The notes beneath the pieces are model-generated. The model saw only the letters and a list, made by a program, of their open reading frames with translations, did not search any database and was not told the DNA's origin. 5,463 bases of DNA from Opitutia bacterium (lineage in GTDB: Bacteria; Verrucomicrobiota; Verrucomicrobiia; Opitutales; Opitutaceae), in contig JANXWT010000052.1 of NCBI GenBank assembly GCA_025351035.1, positions 1-5,463 of the forward strand, given 5' to 3'. Position 1 is the first letter of the stretch; each line of letters starts with the position of its first letter. Below, in pieces: positions 1-4,965 of the stretch. Both the position numbers and the translations under genes were made by a program.

Positions 1-524
1 TCGCGATTGAACACGCGGCCAGGCGACGCGAGCAACGTCCCGAGCAGACGGTATTCGTTGCGCGTCAGGTCGAGCGGTTGGGCGTGAAAACTAATGCGGC
101 AGCGCGCCTCGTCGTGCGACCAGCCGGTGGGTGCAGCCGCACCGGTGGCCCCATTGCTGCGCCGCAGCACGGCGCGCACTCGCGCCGTGAGTTCGCGCGG
201 ACTGAACGGTTTCGCCAGATAATCGTCCGCACCGAGTTCGAGCCCGACGATCTTGTCCACCTCGCTGCTGCGGGCCGTCAGGAAAATCACTGGCGTCGCG
301 CCGCGCCGCTGAATCTCGCGGCAAACATCGAAGCCGCTCATGTCGGGCAGGCCGACGTCGAGCACGACGAGTGCGATCGGTTGCTCCTGAAGAAACTTAA
401 GTGCGTCGCGACCGGTGGTTTTCCAGACCGGCGTGAAGCCCTCGGTCTGCAATGCGTAGGTGATGGTCTCGGCGATGGACGCCTCGTCCTCCACCACCAA
501 GATTGTCTGACGCGCGGGCGACAT
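1..524 (-). CDS. creB: CreB-like OmpR-family response regulator (partial, C-terminus off left edge)
   Basis: Cytoplasmic two-component regulator: a partner histidine kinase phosphorylates the receiver domain, and the winged-helix domain then binds DNA. The 174 visible codons start at the ATG at 524 (MSPARQTILVVEDEA). The receiver domain covers about residues 7-122. It has the acidic pocket E12/D13, phospho-acceptor D56 in VVLDVGLPDMSGF, switch T83 in FLTARS, and K105 in YLAKPFSPRE. A linker leads into the winged helix (LTRNEYRLLGTLLASPGRV, about 153-171), which is cut by the window edge. The strings DVGLPDxSGF, LTARSxEVD, GLExGADDYxAKPFSPRE and LLxTLLxSPGRV match E. coli CreB closely, better than PhoB or OmpR as I recall them. 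In enterobacteria CreB pairs with sensor CreC and controls creD; those genes would be expected beyond the left edge but cannot be seen. No strong Shine-Dalgarno sequence precedes the ATG. I am sure of the family and fairly sure of the CreB subfamily. Confidence 0.93.
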   Translation of the reverse strand, partial: MSPARQTILVVEDEASIAETITYALQTEGFTPVWKTTGRDALKFLQEQPIALVVLDVGLPDMSGFDVCREIQRRGATPVIFLTARSSEVDKIVGLELGADDYLAKPFSPRELTARVRAVLRRSNGATGAAAPTGWSHDEARCRISFHAQPLDLTRNEYRLLGTLLASPGRVFNR

Positions 525-546
525 GCCTGCTTTGTGCCGGTCGGGT

Positions 547-567
547 GAGCCGGTGACAAGCCGGCTC
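547..567. other. GC-rich hairpin between TPR remnant and regulator
   Basis: Perfect 7-bp inverted repeat: GAGCCGG (547-553) and CCGGCTC (561-567) around a 7-nt loop. It lies between the stop of the minus-strand TPR remnant (576) and the start of the minus-strand regulator (524). No T-tract follows on either strand, so it does not qualify as a classical intrinsic terminator. It may be a weak terminator, part of the regulator's 5' leader, or a dispersed palindrome: AGCCGGCTCTGC recurs at 4941-4952 beside another palindrome. Confidence 0.4.
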
Positions 568-575
568 TGCCCGCC

Positions 576-776
576 TCAGAACAGCGGTGCGTTGTTTTTC
601 GGGTCGTTGAGCAGCGCCTGGAAGCGCGGATCGCCGTGGAGCTTGGTGAAGCTGGGATCGACCCGGAAGGCCGCGACGGAGAAATTTCCGGGAGCGCGCA
701 GCAGCCGGGTGAGCTCGGCGATGGCCTGGGCTTGTCTGAACCAACCGTGCGCCCCGCTTGGTGAAAGCACCGTCAC
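576..776 (-). pseudogene. C-terminal remnant of a TPR-repeat protein
   Basis: Up to 66 codons are open, ending at TGA 576-578. The readable part runs from about WFRQAQAIAELTRLL to the C-terminus and includes FRVDPSFTKLHGDPRFQALL then DPKNNAPLF. The pattern R-hydrophobic-DP-x(5)-L-x-x-DPRFQ-x-LL is the usual ending of large TPR proteins (TIR/kinase/cyclase-TPR types). I recall the DPKNNAPLF ending from Verrucomicrobiota members, from memory only. Such proteins normally have several hundred residues before this point. Here an in-frame stop lies at 777-779, and further upstream the same frame reads EIEKIKAAREG and meets another stop at 855-857, with no recognisable TPR sequence. The only start is a GTG directly after the stop. 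I infer a decayed or truncated gene rather than a functional small protein. A frameshift from a longer ancestor cannot be excluded, but I see no continuation in other frames. Confidence 0.5.
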
Positions 777-842
777 TCATTCTTCGCGAGCCTGTCCGCG
801 TTGCCGGCTGACCCCTTCGCGCGCCGCCTTAATCTTCTCGAT

Positions 843-869
843 TTCACGGTGACTTCATCAAGCCTTCAC
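843..869 (+). promoter_or_regulatory. Triple 11-nt-spaced TTCAC array (CreB tag / Pho-box-like)
   Basis: Three pentamers, TTCAC (843-847), TTCAT (854-858) and TTCAC (865-869), are each separated by exactly 6 nt. This is the arrangement of the E. coli CreB tag, TTCAC-N6-TTCAC, with one base changed in the middle copy. The 11-nt pitch places all copies on one helix face, as expected for tandem OmpR/PhoB-family dimers; actinobacterial PhoP boxes have a similar TTCACC core and pitch. The array ends 25 nt before the ATG of the 895-1455 gene. A -10 element about 10 nt downstream would fall near 880-885, but the bases there match the consensus poorly. If the array serves as an activator site, the transcript would have little or no leader. 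Confidence 0.55.
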
Positions 870-894
870 CCGTCTCCGGCACTCTGACCGCACC

Positions 895-1455
895 ATGAAA
901 GCCAAAGACTTTCTCGTCGTGGTGCTCGCACCGTTGCCCGTGCTGCTGATTCCGTTGGTGGGGATGATGGTCAGCAAGGAATGGAAATGGACCTGTCACG
1001 ATTTCCTTTTCGCTTGGGTGATTCTCGCCGCCACAACGTTCGTCTACCGGCTGCTGGCCACGAGGAAGTCGGCCAATCTCACCTACCGGCTGGGCGCCGG
1101 CCTGGCAGTTGCGGCCGGTTTTCTCATAACTTGGATTAGCGCCGCCGTCCAGATCATCGGCGACGACAACCCCGGCAACATCCTTTATCTCGGCGTCATC
1201 CTGACCGGCCTGATCGGAGCGGGCCTTGCGCGCTTCAAACCTGCGGGCATGGCGAAGGCGGCGTTCGCGACGGCCGCCGCCACGCTCCTGGTGCCCGTGA
1301 TCGCAGTCCTCGCCTGGCTTTCCGACTTCAGCCCAGGCGTGGCGAAGGTTTTCCTGCTGAATTTCTTTTTTGTCCTGATGTTTGCCGGCTCGGGTTGGCT
1401 GTTCCGGCACGCCGCAGGCAGATCAAACGGAGCCGGCATCGCCGCGACGACTTGA
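895..1455 (+). CDS. Conserved six-helix integral membrane protein, function unknown
   Basis: Encodes 186 residues, mostly hydrophobic, with likely transmembrane helices at about 7-26, 37-54, 66-88, 96-113, 121-142 and 151-171, so it sits in the inner membrane. The signature DDNPGNILYLGV (90-101), RFKPAGMAKAAFATA (113-127) and an early WxxxDF segment match a widespread uncharacterised bacterial membrane family of about 120-190 residues, which I recognise by motif (DNPxNxxYxGV, then ARFxPxGMAxAxxATA) but for which I know no demonstrated function. The ATG at 895 begins MKAKDF with a helix right after it; no clear Shine-Dalgarno sequence precedes it. The gene stands alone on the plus strand, convergent with the nucleotidyltransferase (43 nt between stops). 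The 11-nt-spaced TTCAC array just upstream suggests control by a CreB- or PhoB-type regulator, possibly the one encoded at 1-524. It is not CreD, which is much longer and has different motifs. Confidence 0.85.
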   Translation: MKAKDFLVVVLAPLPVLLIPLVGMMVSKEWKWTCHDFLFAWVILAATTFVYRLLATRKSANLTYRLGAGLAVAAGFLITWISAAVQIIGDDNPGNILYLGVILTGLIGAGLARFKPAGMAKAAFATAAATLLVPVIAVLAWLSDFSPGVAKVFLLNFFFVLMFAGSGWLFRHAAGRSNGAGIAATT

Positions 1456-1498
1456 GGAGCGATTCATCGCGCCGGCCGGGGTCATGCTGGGCTTGGGG

Positions 1499-1981
1499 TT
1501 ATTTCCCTTGCCGCTTGGCGGCGATGGCACGCAGCTCCTTCGCCGTCAGCAAATCCTTCTCCCGACCCATCGTCTCCTTGGCCTTGATTAGATCCTCCAG
1601 CGAAATTACCCGGTAGCGTCGGCCATCTACCTCCAATTCCTCCGCCTTGTCCTTCAAACGCACGAAATCCCCCACTCCCAACACTGAGGTGATAATGTCA
1701 ATCACTCCCATGTCGGTTTGCAGATAGAGATTGTTCAATGTCTGCCCGGCCGGCGGATGCGTCAGGAAGGAGAGCCTCTGCGGAGTCATCCGGTGCCGGG
1801 GATTCCAATCGCCCAAGGCCTGCCGCAATCGGGCCACATTTTCCTCGGTCAGGACCGCACAGATATCAACATCCCGGGTGAGATAGGCCGAACCGTGCGT
1901 GATGGCCGCGAAGCCTCCCACAATCACGAAATCCAATTCGGCGTCAGAGAGTCGCTGCAGCAGTTGGCTGAAGTTTTGCAT
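1499..1981 (-). CDS. MNT/AbiEii-like nucleotidyltransferase
   Basis: Encodes 160 residues from the ATG at 1981 (MQNFSQLLQRL). It belongs to the polymerase-beta-like nucleotidyltransferase superfamily and probably acts in the cytoplasm by transferring NMPs to RNA or protein. The N-terminal helix leads into VIVGGFAAITHG (about 19-30), with the nucleotide-binding GG at 22-23. Next comes TRDVDICAVL with the metal-binding pair D37/D39, and a third acidic residue at about D95 in MGVIDIITSVLGVGDF. The C-terminus (VISLEDLIKAKETMGREKDLL) is the helix typical of this family, where L-x-x-LIxxKxxxxRxKD is conserved. All three acidic residues are present, so it is probably active. The open frame reaches a possible upstream start at 2005, but the 1981 start begins at the conserved part and follows a G-rich stretch. 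It overlaps the end of the upstream small gene by 38 nt, implying translational coupling. The pair resembles toxin-antitoxin-type modules. The substrate is unknown. Confidence 0.85.
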   Translation of the reverse strand: MQNFSQLLQRLSDAELDFVIVGGFAAITHGSAYLTRDVDICAVLTEENVARLRQALGDWNPRHRMTPQRLSFLTHPPAGQTLNNLYLQTDMGVIDIITSVLGVGDFVRLKDKAEELEVDGRRYRVISLEDLIKAKETMGREKDLLTAKELRAIAAKRQGK

Positions 1982-2159
1982 CCCTTGCCTTTCCCGCCGC
2001 CTCAAGTTTCAAAGCCAGTTCCAGTGCGCCATTATGCTGGGCCCATCGTTCTTTCACCGGCAAAGCCAGATTCAAATCCAGCAAGTCGAGGTCGATCCCG
2101 ACACGGCGGGCTTCCTCGAGGACTTGGGCTGGATTCTCCATGGACCGGAGTATTGGCAT
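1944..2159 (-). CDS. Small uncharacterised partner protein of the nucleotidyltransferase
   Basis: Encodes 71 residues from the ATG at 2159 (MPILRSMENPAQV) or 65 from the ATG at 2141 (MENPAQVLEEARRVGIDLDL). I prefer 2141 on protein content, because the helix and conserved-looking part begin there, but give the longer limit; neither start has a good Shine-Dalgarno. The sequence is charged and predicted helical, with the core GIDLDLLDLNLALPVKERWA and then HNGALELALKLEAAGKARD. Small proteins with a hydrophobic DxxLxLxxxERxxxHxxAL pattern commonly sit directly before nucleotidyltransferases of this type; I recognise that arrangement but know no named domain or demonstrated function. It overlaps the nucleotidyltransferase start by 38 nt in a different frame. 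It could be a regulatory subunit, substrate-presenting partner or antitoxin/toxin mate. No DNA-binding helix-turn-helix, signal peptide or membrane segment is evident. The same frame stays open upstream to 2351, but that part reads through repeat DNA and is unlikely to be coding. Confidence 0.7.
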   Translation of the reverse strand: MPILRSMENPAQVLEEARRVGIDLDLLDLNLALPVKERWAQHNGALELALKLEAAGKARDAKLQPTAAATL

Positions 2160-2201
2160 TTTCAGACACACGGCAAAGCCTGATTTTCCGGACATGCCAA
2201 T
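2152..2201. promoter_or_regulatory. 8-bp inverted repeat over the small gene's start region
   Basis: ATTGGCAT (2152-2159) is mirrored by ATGCCAAT (2194-2201) with 34 nt between them. The first arm contains the upstream candidate ATG of the small gene (minus strand, 2159). The arms could form an operator pair or a leader stem that affects start choice. An 8-bp match over this distance can also arise by chance. Confidence 0.25.
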
Positions 2202-2202
2202 G

Positions 2203-2317
2203 CCGCCCCATGCTTCGCTCCTTCGTGTTTTCAGTTCTGTCTTCCCTGCACCTTCGCGACTTTGCGTGAGGCCCATTCCGTTTCTATCCCTCCGCTCCTC
2301 CGCGCTTCCGCGATCTC
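2203..2317. repeat. Dispersed C+T-rich intergenic repeat, copy A
   Basis: This fills most of the gap between the PAP2 gene and the small/nucleotidyltransferase pair. It has three parts. The first, CCGCCCCATGCTTCGCT (2203-2219) plus CTTCGTGT, recurs at 3286-3312. The second, GCGTGAG (2264-2270), six variable bases, then TCCGTTTC (2277-2284) and TCCGCTCCTC (2291-2300), recurs at 5053-5090 with identical spacing. The third is a run of three 8-nt units ending in CCGC (2288-2311). The CTTCGCGACTTTGCGTGA-type text resembles G+A-rich short-period repeats scattered between genes in many environmental bacteria. The minus-strand frame is open through it but is not protein-like. Confidence 0.6.
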
Positions 2318-2326
2318 TTCTTTCAC

Positions 2327-3052
2327 TCAGCCCACCAGATACGCCACCCACAAGCCGGCGACAACGAGCGCGTAAGTTCCAATGAGCCCCAGCATCAACA
2401 GCGGTGCCACCCGCCGGTCGAACTCAGCGACCGTTTCACGCGGACAATCGCGCAGGAACACCACATACGCCACGCCCGCCAAAAATATTCCGGCGATGAC
2501 ATCGGCGACGTAGTGTTGCTTGGTGAACAGTGTCGAGAGAGCGATGAGCACGGCCCAGAAGCCGGCGGCGCGGCCCACGCCGCGATGCGCGCGCCAGAGG
2601 GACAATGCCGCCACGAACGGAGTCGCCACGTGGAGGGAAGGAAAGCAGTTGCGCGGTGCGTCGGCTTCGTAGACGCCTCGCAAGAACCACGCGAAAAAAC
2701 CTGTCCCGAGTTCTCCCATTGGCCGCGGGAGCGTGGTCGGATAAATCAGAAAGCAGGCATACCCGGCAATCCACACCAGCAGCCAGGCGAGGAAGGTGCG
2801 GCGAATCAATTCTTCCTGACGGATCACCAGCATCGGCAGGAACGGGACGGCCAAGTAGGAGAGATAGATCACCGCCCAAGCGGGCTGCACGGGAATCACG
2901 CGGTCTAGGGCCAGCTCGGGCATGTGCAGCAGGTGGCTGCGCGTCACCACGCCGATGACGAGATAACCGGGCACAAGTAGCATGAGCGTGACCGCCGGCA
3001 CGACCACGCGGGCAGTCAGCGGATAGGGTCGGGTCAGCATCTCCACGACCAT
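2327..3052 (-). CDS. PAP2-superfamily membrane phosphatase (Aur1/Ipt1-like branch)
   Basis: Encodes 241 residues from the ATG at 3052 (MVVEMLTRPYPLTARVVV). It is an integral membrane enzyme expected to act on a lipid phosphate or to transfer a phospho-head group at the outer face of the inner membrane. Residue numbers below count from M1 at 3052. The PAP2 motifs are in order: a degenerate first motif YPTTLPRP (about 104-111), NCFPSLHVA (135-143) with the conserved histidine H141, and STLFTKQHYVADVIAG (173-188) with catalytic H180 and D184. FPSLHV plus HYxxDxxxG typifies the inositolphosphotransferase/Aur1-like PAP2 branch. Six or so helices lie at about 13-34, 58-78, 84-106, 139-153, 163-200 and 216-240. 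An in-frame ATG at 3202 would add 50 Arg- and Ser-rich residues encoded over a direct repeat; I consider it less likely, because the protein-like sequence starts near 3052. The gene faces the same way as the nucleotidyltransferase pair but is separated by a 167-nt repeat-filled gap. The substrate cannot be told. Confidence 0.88.
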   Translation of the reverse strand: MVVEMLTRPYPLTARVVVPAVTLMLLVPGYLVIGVVTRSHLLHMPELALDRVIPVQPAWAVIYLSYLAVPFLPMLVIRQEELIRRTFLAWLLVWIAGYACFLIYPTTLPRPMGELGTGFFAWFLRGVYEADAPRNCFPSLHVATPFVAALSLWRAHRGVGRAAGFWAVLIALSTLFTKQHYVADVIAGIFLAGVAYVVFLRDCPRETVAEFDRRVAPLLMLGLIGTYALVVAGLWVAYLVG

Positions 3053-3066
3053 GCTCCAACGGGAGC
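3053..3066 (-). other. Small hairpin directly before the PAP2 start
   Basis: On the minus strand GCTCC, a 4-nt loop and GGAGC end one base before the ATG at 3052. The only GGAG near the start lies inside this stem, so the hairpin could limit ribosome access if 3052 is the true start. It is a 5-bp stem only, so evidence is weak. Confidence 0.25.
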
Positions 3067-3119
3067 GGCTTGCCTCGGGTGCTCTCAAATCAACCCTCCC
3101 AAGGGCGGCGCAGTTCTTC

Positions 3120-3145
3120 GAAACCGCGGTGGCGAGAAACCGCGG
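3120..3145. repeat. Tandem 10-mer GAAACCGCGG upstream of the PAP2 gene
   Basis: Two identical copies of GAAACCGCGG lie at 3120-3129 and 3136-3145, a 16-nt period with 6 nt between them. They sit 68-93 nt upstream of the preferred PAP2 start on the minus strand. Each contains the self-complementary CCGCGG. They could be an operator for PAP2 or for a divergent transcript, or a chance GC-rich duplication. Confidence 0.35.
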
Positions 3146-3285
3146 GGCAAGATTTTGGGGCGCCAAATTATCGCGGAAGGTTGCACGGCTCCGAATTTCC
3201 ATGACGGATAACCGAACGGGCCTCTCTCAAGGTCGAACTCCGCCACCGCGTGCCCGGTCGAGTGATTCGCCCCAAGCAGCGCAGC

Positions 3286-3361
3286 CCGCCCCATGCTTCG
3301 CTTGCTTCGTGTAAATTTCCCACTTCCGGCCCCGTCCCTCCGCGATCTCCGCTTCCCTCGC
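3286..3361. repeat. Dispersed C+T-rich intergenic repeat, copy B
   Basis: It starts with CCGCCCCATGCTTCGCT (3286-3302), identical to 2203-2219, followed by GCTTCGTGT, which matches copy A with one base inserted. It ends in three 9-nt units, TCCCTCCGC (3335-3343), GATCTCCGC (3344-3352) and TTCCCTCGC (3353-3361). TCCGCGATCTC is shared with copy A (2307-2317). It lies in the leader region upstream of the DUF3300 gene, in the same plus-strand orientation as copy A. Confidence 0.55.
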
Positions 3362-3409
3362 CACCGACTCGGCCAACGATGGTTTGCATGCTGACGAAAG
3401 ATGGAGTTA

Positions 3410-3473
3410 CTTGCCGGGACATTCCTCGCATTTGGTTGAATAAAATGGGCGTCAGCGACGTCTCACCGGCAAG
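3410..3473 (+). promoter_or_regulatory. Possible promoter/leader region of the DUF3300 gene
   Basis: TAAAAT at 3441-3446 matches the -10 consensus at five of six positions, 44 nt before the preferred ATG, but there is no good -35 at the usual distance (TTGCCG at 3411 is too far). The same stretch is bracketed by a perfect 8-bp inverted repeat, CTTGCCGG (3410-3417) and CCGGCAAG (3466-3473). This could be an operator pair around the promoter. The AT-rich island is conspicuous in otherwise GC-rich DNA, but the call is tentative. Confidence 0.3.
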
Positions 3474-3489
3474 CAATCTCCTCCCAGCC

Positions 3490-4806
3490 ATGAAAACCAT
3501 TCTCTGCACTTTCCTGAGTCTTTCCTGCATGGTCTCAGTCGGCATCGCCACCGAGACAACCGTCACCCCTGACCGCCTGGCCCAGGATCAGATCGAAACT
3601 CTGGTGAGTCCCATCGCGCTTTATCCCGATGCCTTGGTGGCATTGATTCTACCCGCCTCCACCCGGCCCTCCGACCTCGTCCTCGCCGCGCGCTTTCTGC
3701 AACGCGGGGGATCTCCCGAGGCGGTCGCCGCGGAAACTTGGGAGGACAGCGTCAAAGCCCTCATTCGTTATCCCGAAGTGGTTACCTACCTCGATGAAAA
3801 CCTTGCCTGGACCCAGACGCTGGGGGATGCCTTCCTCGCCCAACGCGCTGATGTGATGGACGCGATCCAAACCGTGCGCGCCCGTGCCCGGGCCAGTGGC
3901 TTGCTGACCGACACGGCGGAGCAGCAGGTGCTCGTTGAGGGCGGAGAGATCTGCATCGTGCCAGCCCGTGCAAGCGTGATCTATGTGCCCCGCTACGATC
4001 CTGAGATTCTCTATGTCACCTATCCGCGGTCCTATTATCCCGGACCCTTCATTTCTTTCGGCCTTGGTTACAGCATTGGCGCGTGGCTGAGCTACGACTG
4101 CGACTGGCGCCAGCGTCGCGTGTGCATCATTCACCGCTCCCCGGGCTGGTATGCCAATTACAACTGGCGCGCGCGGCCCGACTATCGGCACTCCGCCGGT
4201 CTGACTTGGCGTGACTGGACCCCGGCGCACCAGCACTCCCGTAGTTTTGACCATCGTTCCCGCGCCACCTCCAATCCCACGCTCCGCCCGAACCGCAGTT
4301 GGGATTCTCAAGGCCACGCGCGCTCAGAAACACAGGAACAGAACCGGAATCACCGCAATGACCGACCGCAGGGGATCCAAGATGGACGTATCACCTCACG
4401 GCCGGATGTGACCAGCAACACTCCCCCGCCATGGTCGACATCCGGAGCTACGACCAACCAGCACCACACCACCTCAAATGGCGCGACCTCTTCGGCCGTA
4501 ACTGCACCCGCCACGTCCGGCCTTGCGCCCCCGGCCACTCAGCGCCAATCGCCCGGAACCAATCCGCGATCCACCGGCAATGACTCTCCACGCGGGCAAC
4601 ATCCGGATGATGCCAACCGGTCCGGAATAGGCCGTGGCGACCGCACGTCCGCCACCACGCCGACATCCCGTGTGCAGCCCCCATCCTCACCTGTGGTGCG
4701 CCATACCGAAACATCCTCCGCAACGTCCCGATCCGAGCCTGCGAAAAACAAAGCCGACCGCTCGCAAAAGTCAGGCGACCGCGACCATCAATCGGATTTG
4801 CCGTAG
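3490..4806 (+). CDS. Secreted DUF3300 family protein with long disordered tail
   Basis: Encodes 438 residues from the ATG at 3490. MKTILCTFLSLSCMVSVGIA is a short Sec signal peptide, with likely cleavage after A20, so the protein is exported to the periplasm or outer envelope. The frame stays open upstream to 3250, but that part is Pro/Arg-rich repeat DNA and would bury the signal peptide. Residues about 28-200 form the DUF3300 domain: LVSPIALYPDALVALIL (38-54), a helical segment with DSVKALIRYPEV (86-97), LAWTQTLGDAFLAQRADVMDA (split around 105-125), then the beta part IVPARASVIYVPRYDPEILY (156-175) and a Gly/Tyr-rich hydrophobic stretch (183-200). Residues 201-245 are rich in Trp, Tyr and Arg. 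From about 250 to the end the chain is low-complexity Ser/Thr/Asn/Pro/Arg/Gln with almost no hydrophobics, so probably disordered. The biochemical role of DUF3300 is unknown to me. No clear Shine-Dalgarno sequence. The gene appears monocistronic. Confidence 0.88.
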   Translation: MKTILCTFLSLSCMVSVGIATETTVTPDRLAQDQIETLVSPIALYPDALVALILPASTRPSDLVLAARFLQRGGSPEAVAAETWEDSVKALIRYPEVVTYLDENLAWTQTLGDAFLAQRADVMDAIQTVRARARASGLLTDTAEQQVLVEGGEICIVPARASVIYVPRYDPEILYVTYPRSYYPGPFISFGLGYSIGAWLSYDCDWRQRRVCIIHRSPGWYANYNWRARPDYRHSAGLTWRDWTPAHQHSRSFDHRSRATSNPTLRPNRSWDSQGHARSETQEQNRNHRNDRPQGIQDGRITSRPDVTSNTPPPWSTSGATTNQHHTTSNGATSSAVTAPATSGLAPPATQRQSPGTNPRSTGNDSPRGQHPDDANRSGIGRGDRTSATTPTSRVQPPSSPVVRHTETSSATSRSEPAKNKADRSQKSGDRDHQSDLP

Positions 4807-4945
4807 TCCAATTATCTTGGTCTTGGCGGACTCGGCGGGAATCCAACACAGTCAATCCGCGGTTGGTTTCTTAGCCCTTTGGTTCCTTGGGGGCCCCGTC
4901 TCTGCGCCTTTGCCGCGGGATTGTTTGCCGGGCGATCCTCAGCCG
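4807..4945. other. Intergenic region with weak C+T-rich repeat copy D
   Basis: No coding potential is seen between the DUF3300 stop and the palindrome at 4946. The text includes TCTTGGTCTTGGCGG (4814-4828), CTTTGGTTCCTTGG near 4876-4889 and CTCTGCGCCTTTG near 4900-4912. These resemble the short-period CTTGG- and TTTGCG-type intergenic repeats seen as copy A elsewhere in the window, but no long match can be aligned. CCGCGG occurs at 4858-4863 and 4913-4918. No convincing intrinsic terminator for the DUF3300 gene was found. Confidence 0.35.
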
Positions 4946-4965
4946 GCTCTGCTGGCCAGCAGAGC
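4946..4965. repeat. Perfect 20-bp palindrome
   Basis: The half-site GCTCTGCTGG (4946-4955) is followed immediately by its exact reverse complement, with no mismatch over 20 bp. It lies in the gap between the DUF3300 gene and the last gene. As RNA it could fold as a 7-bp stem with a 6-nt loop, but no T-tract follows, so a terminator role is doubtful. A dimeric protein-binding site or the core of a dispersed palindromic repeat is an alternative. AGCCGGCTCTGC at its left edge also occurs at 559-570. Confidence 0.5.

Noticed and set aside
78..548. 156-codon plus-strand frame
   Set aside because: Antisense to the response regulator, whose receiver motifs are unmistakable.
397..780. 127-codon minus-strand frame
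   Set aside because: It overlaps the response regulator start in another frame and is Arg-rich without motifs; the 576-776 frame carries the meaningful TPR ending.
1456..1498. Possible bidirectional terminator between convergent genes
   Set aside because: Only a short CCGGCCGG self-complementary run is present, without a stable stem or T-tract.
1718..2269. 183-codon plus-strand open frame
   Set aside because: It is antisense to the nucleotidyltransferase and small gene, which have recognisable motifs; its own product is low-complexity and crosses repeat copy A.
2160..2351. N-terminal extension of the small partner protein to a start at 2351
   Set aside because: It is encoded by repeat copy A and overlaps the PAP2 stop; composition is Arg/Gly/Glu-rich and not protein-like.
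2436..3059. 207-codon minus-strand frame overlapping the PAP2 gene
   Set aside because: Arg/Ala-rich out-of-frame translation of the PAP2 coding sequence with no domain signal.
3250..3489. 80-residue N-terminal extension of the DUF3300 frame
   Set aside because: It reads through repeat copy B, is Pro/Arg/Ser-rich, and would place a clear signal peptide in the interior of the protein; the start at 3490 is preferred.
3649..4317. 222-codon open frame antisense to the DUF3300 gene
   Set aside because: Its sequence has no recognisable domain and mirrors the conserved DUF3300 coding frame; it is a GC-rich shadow.
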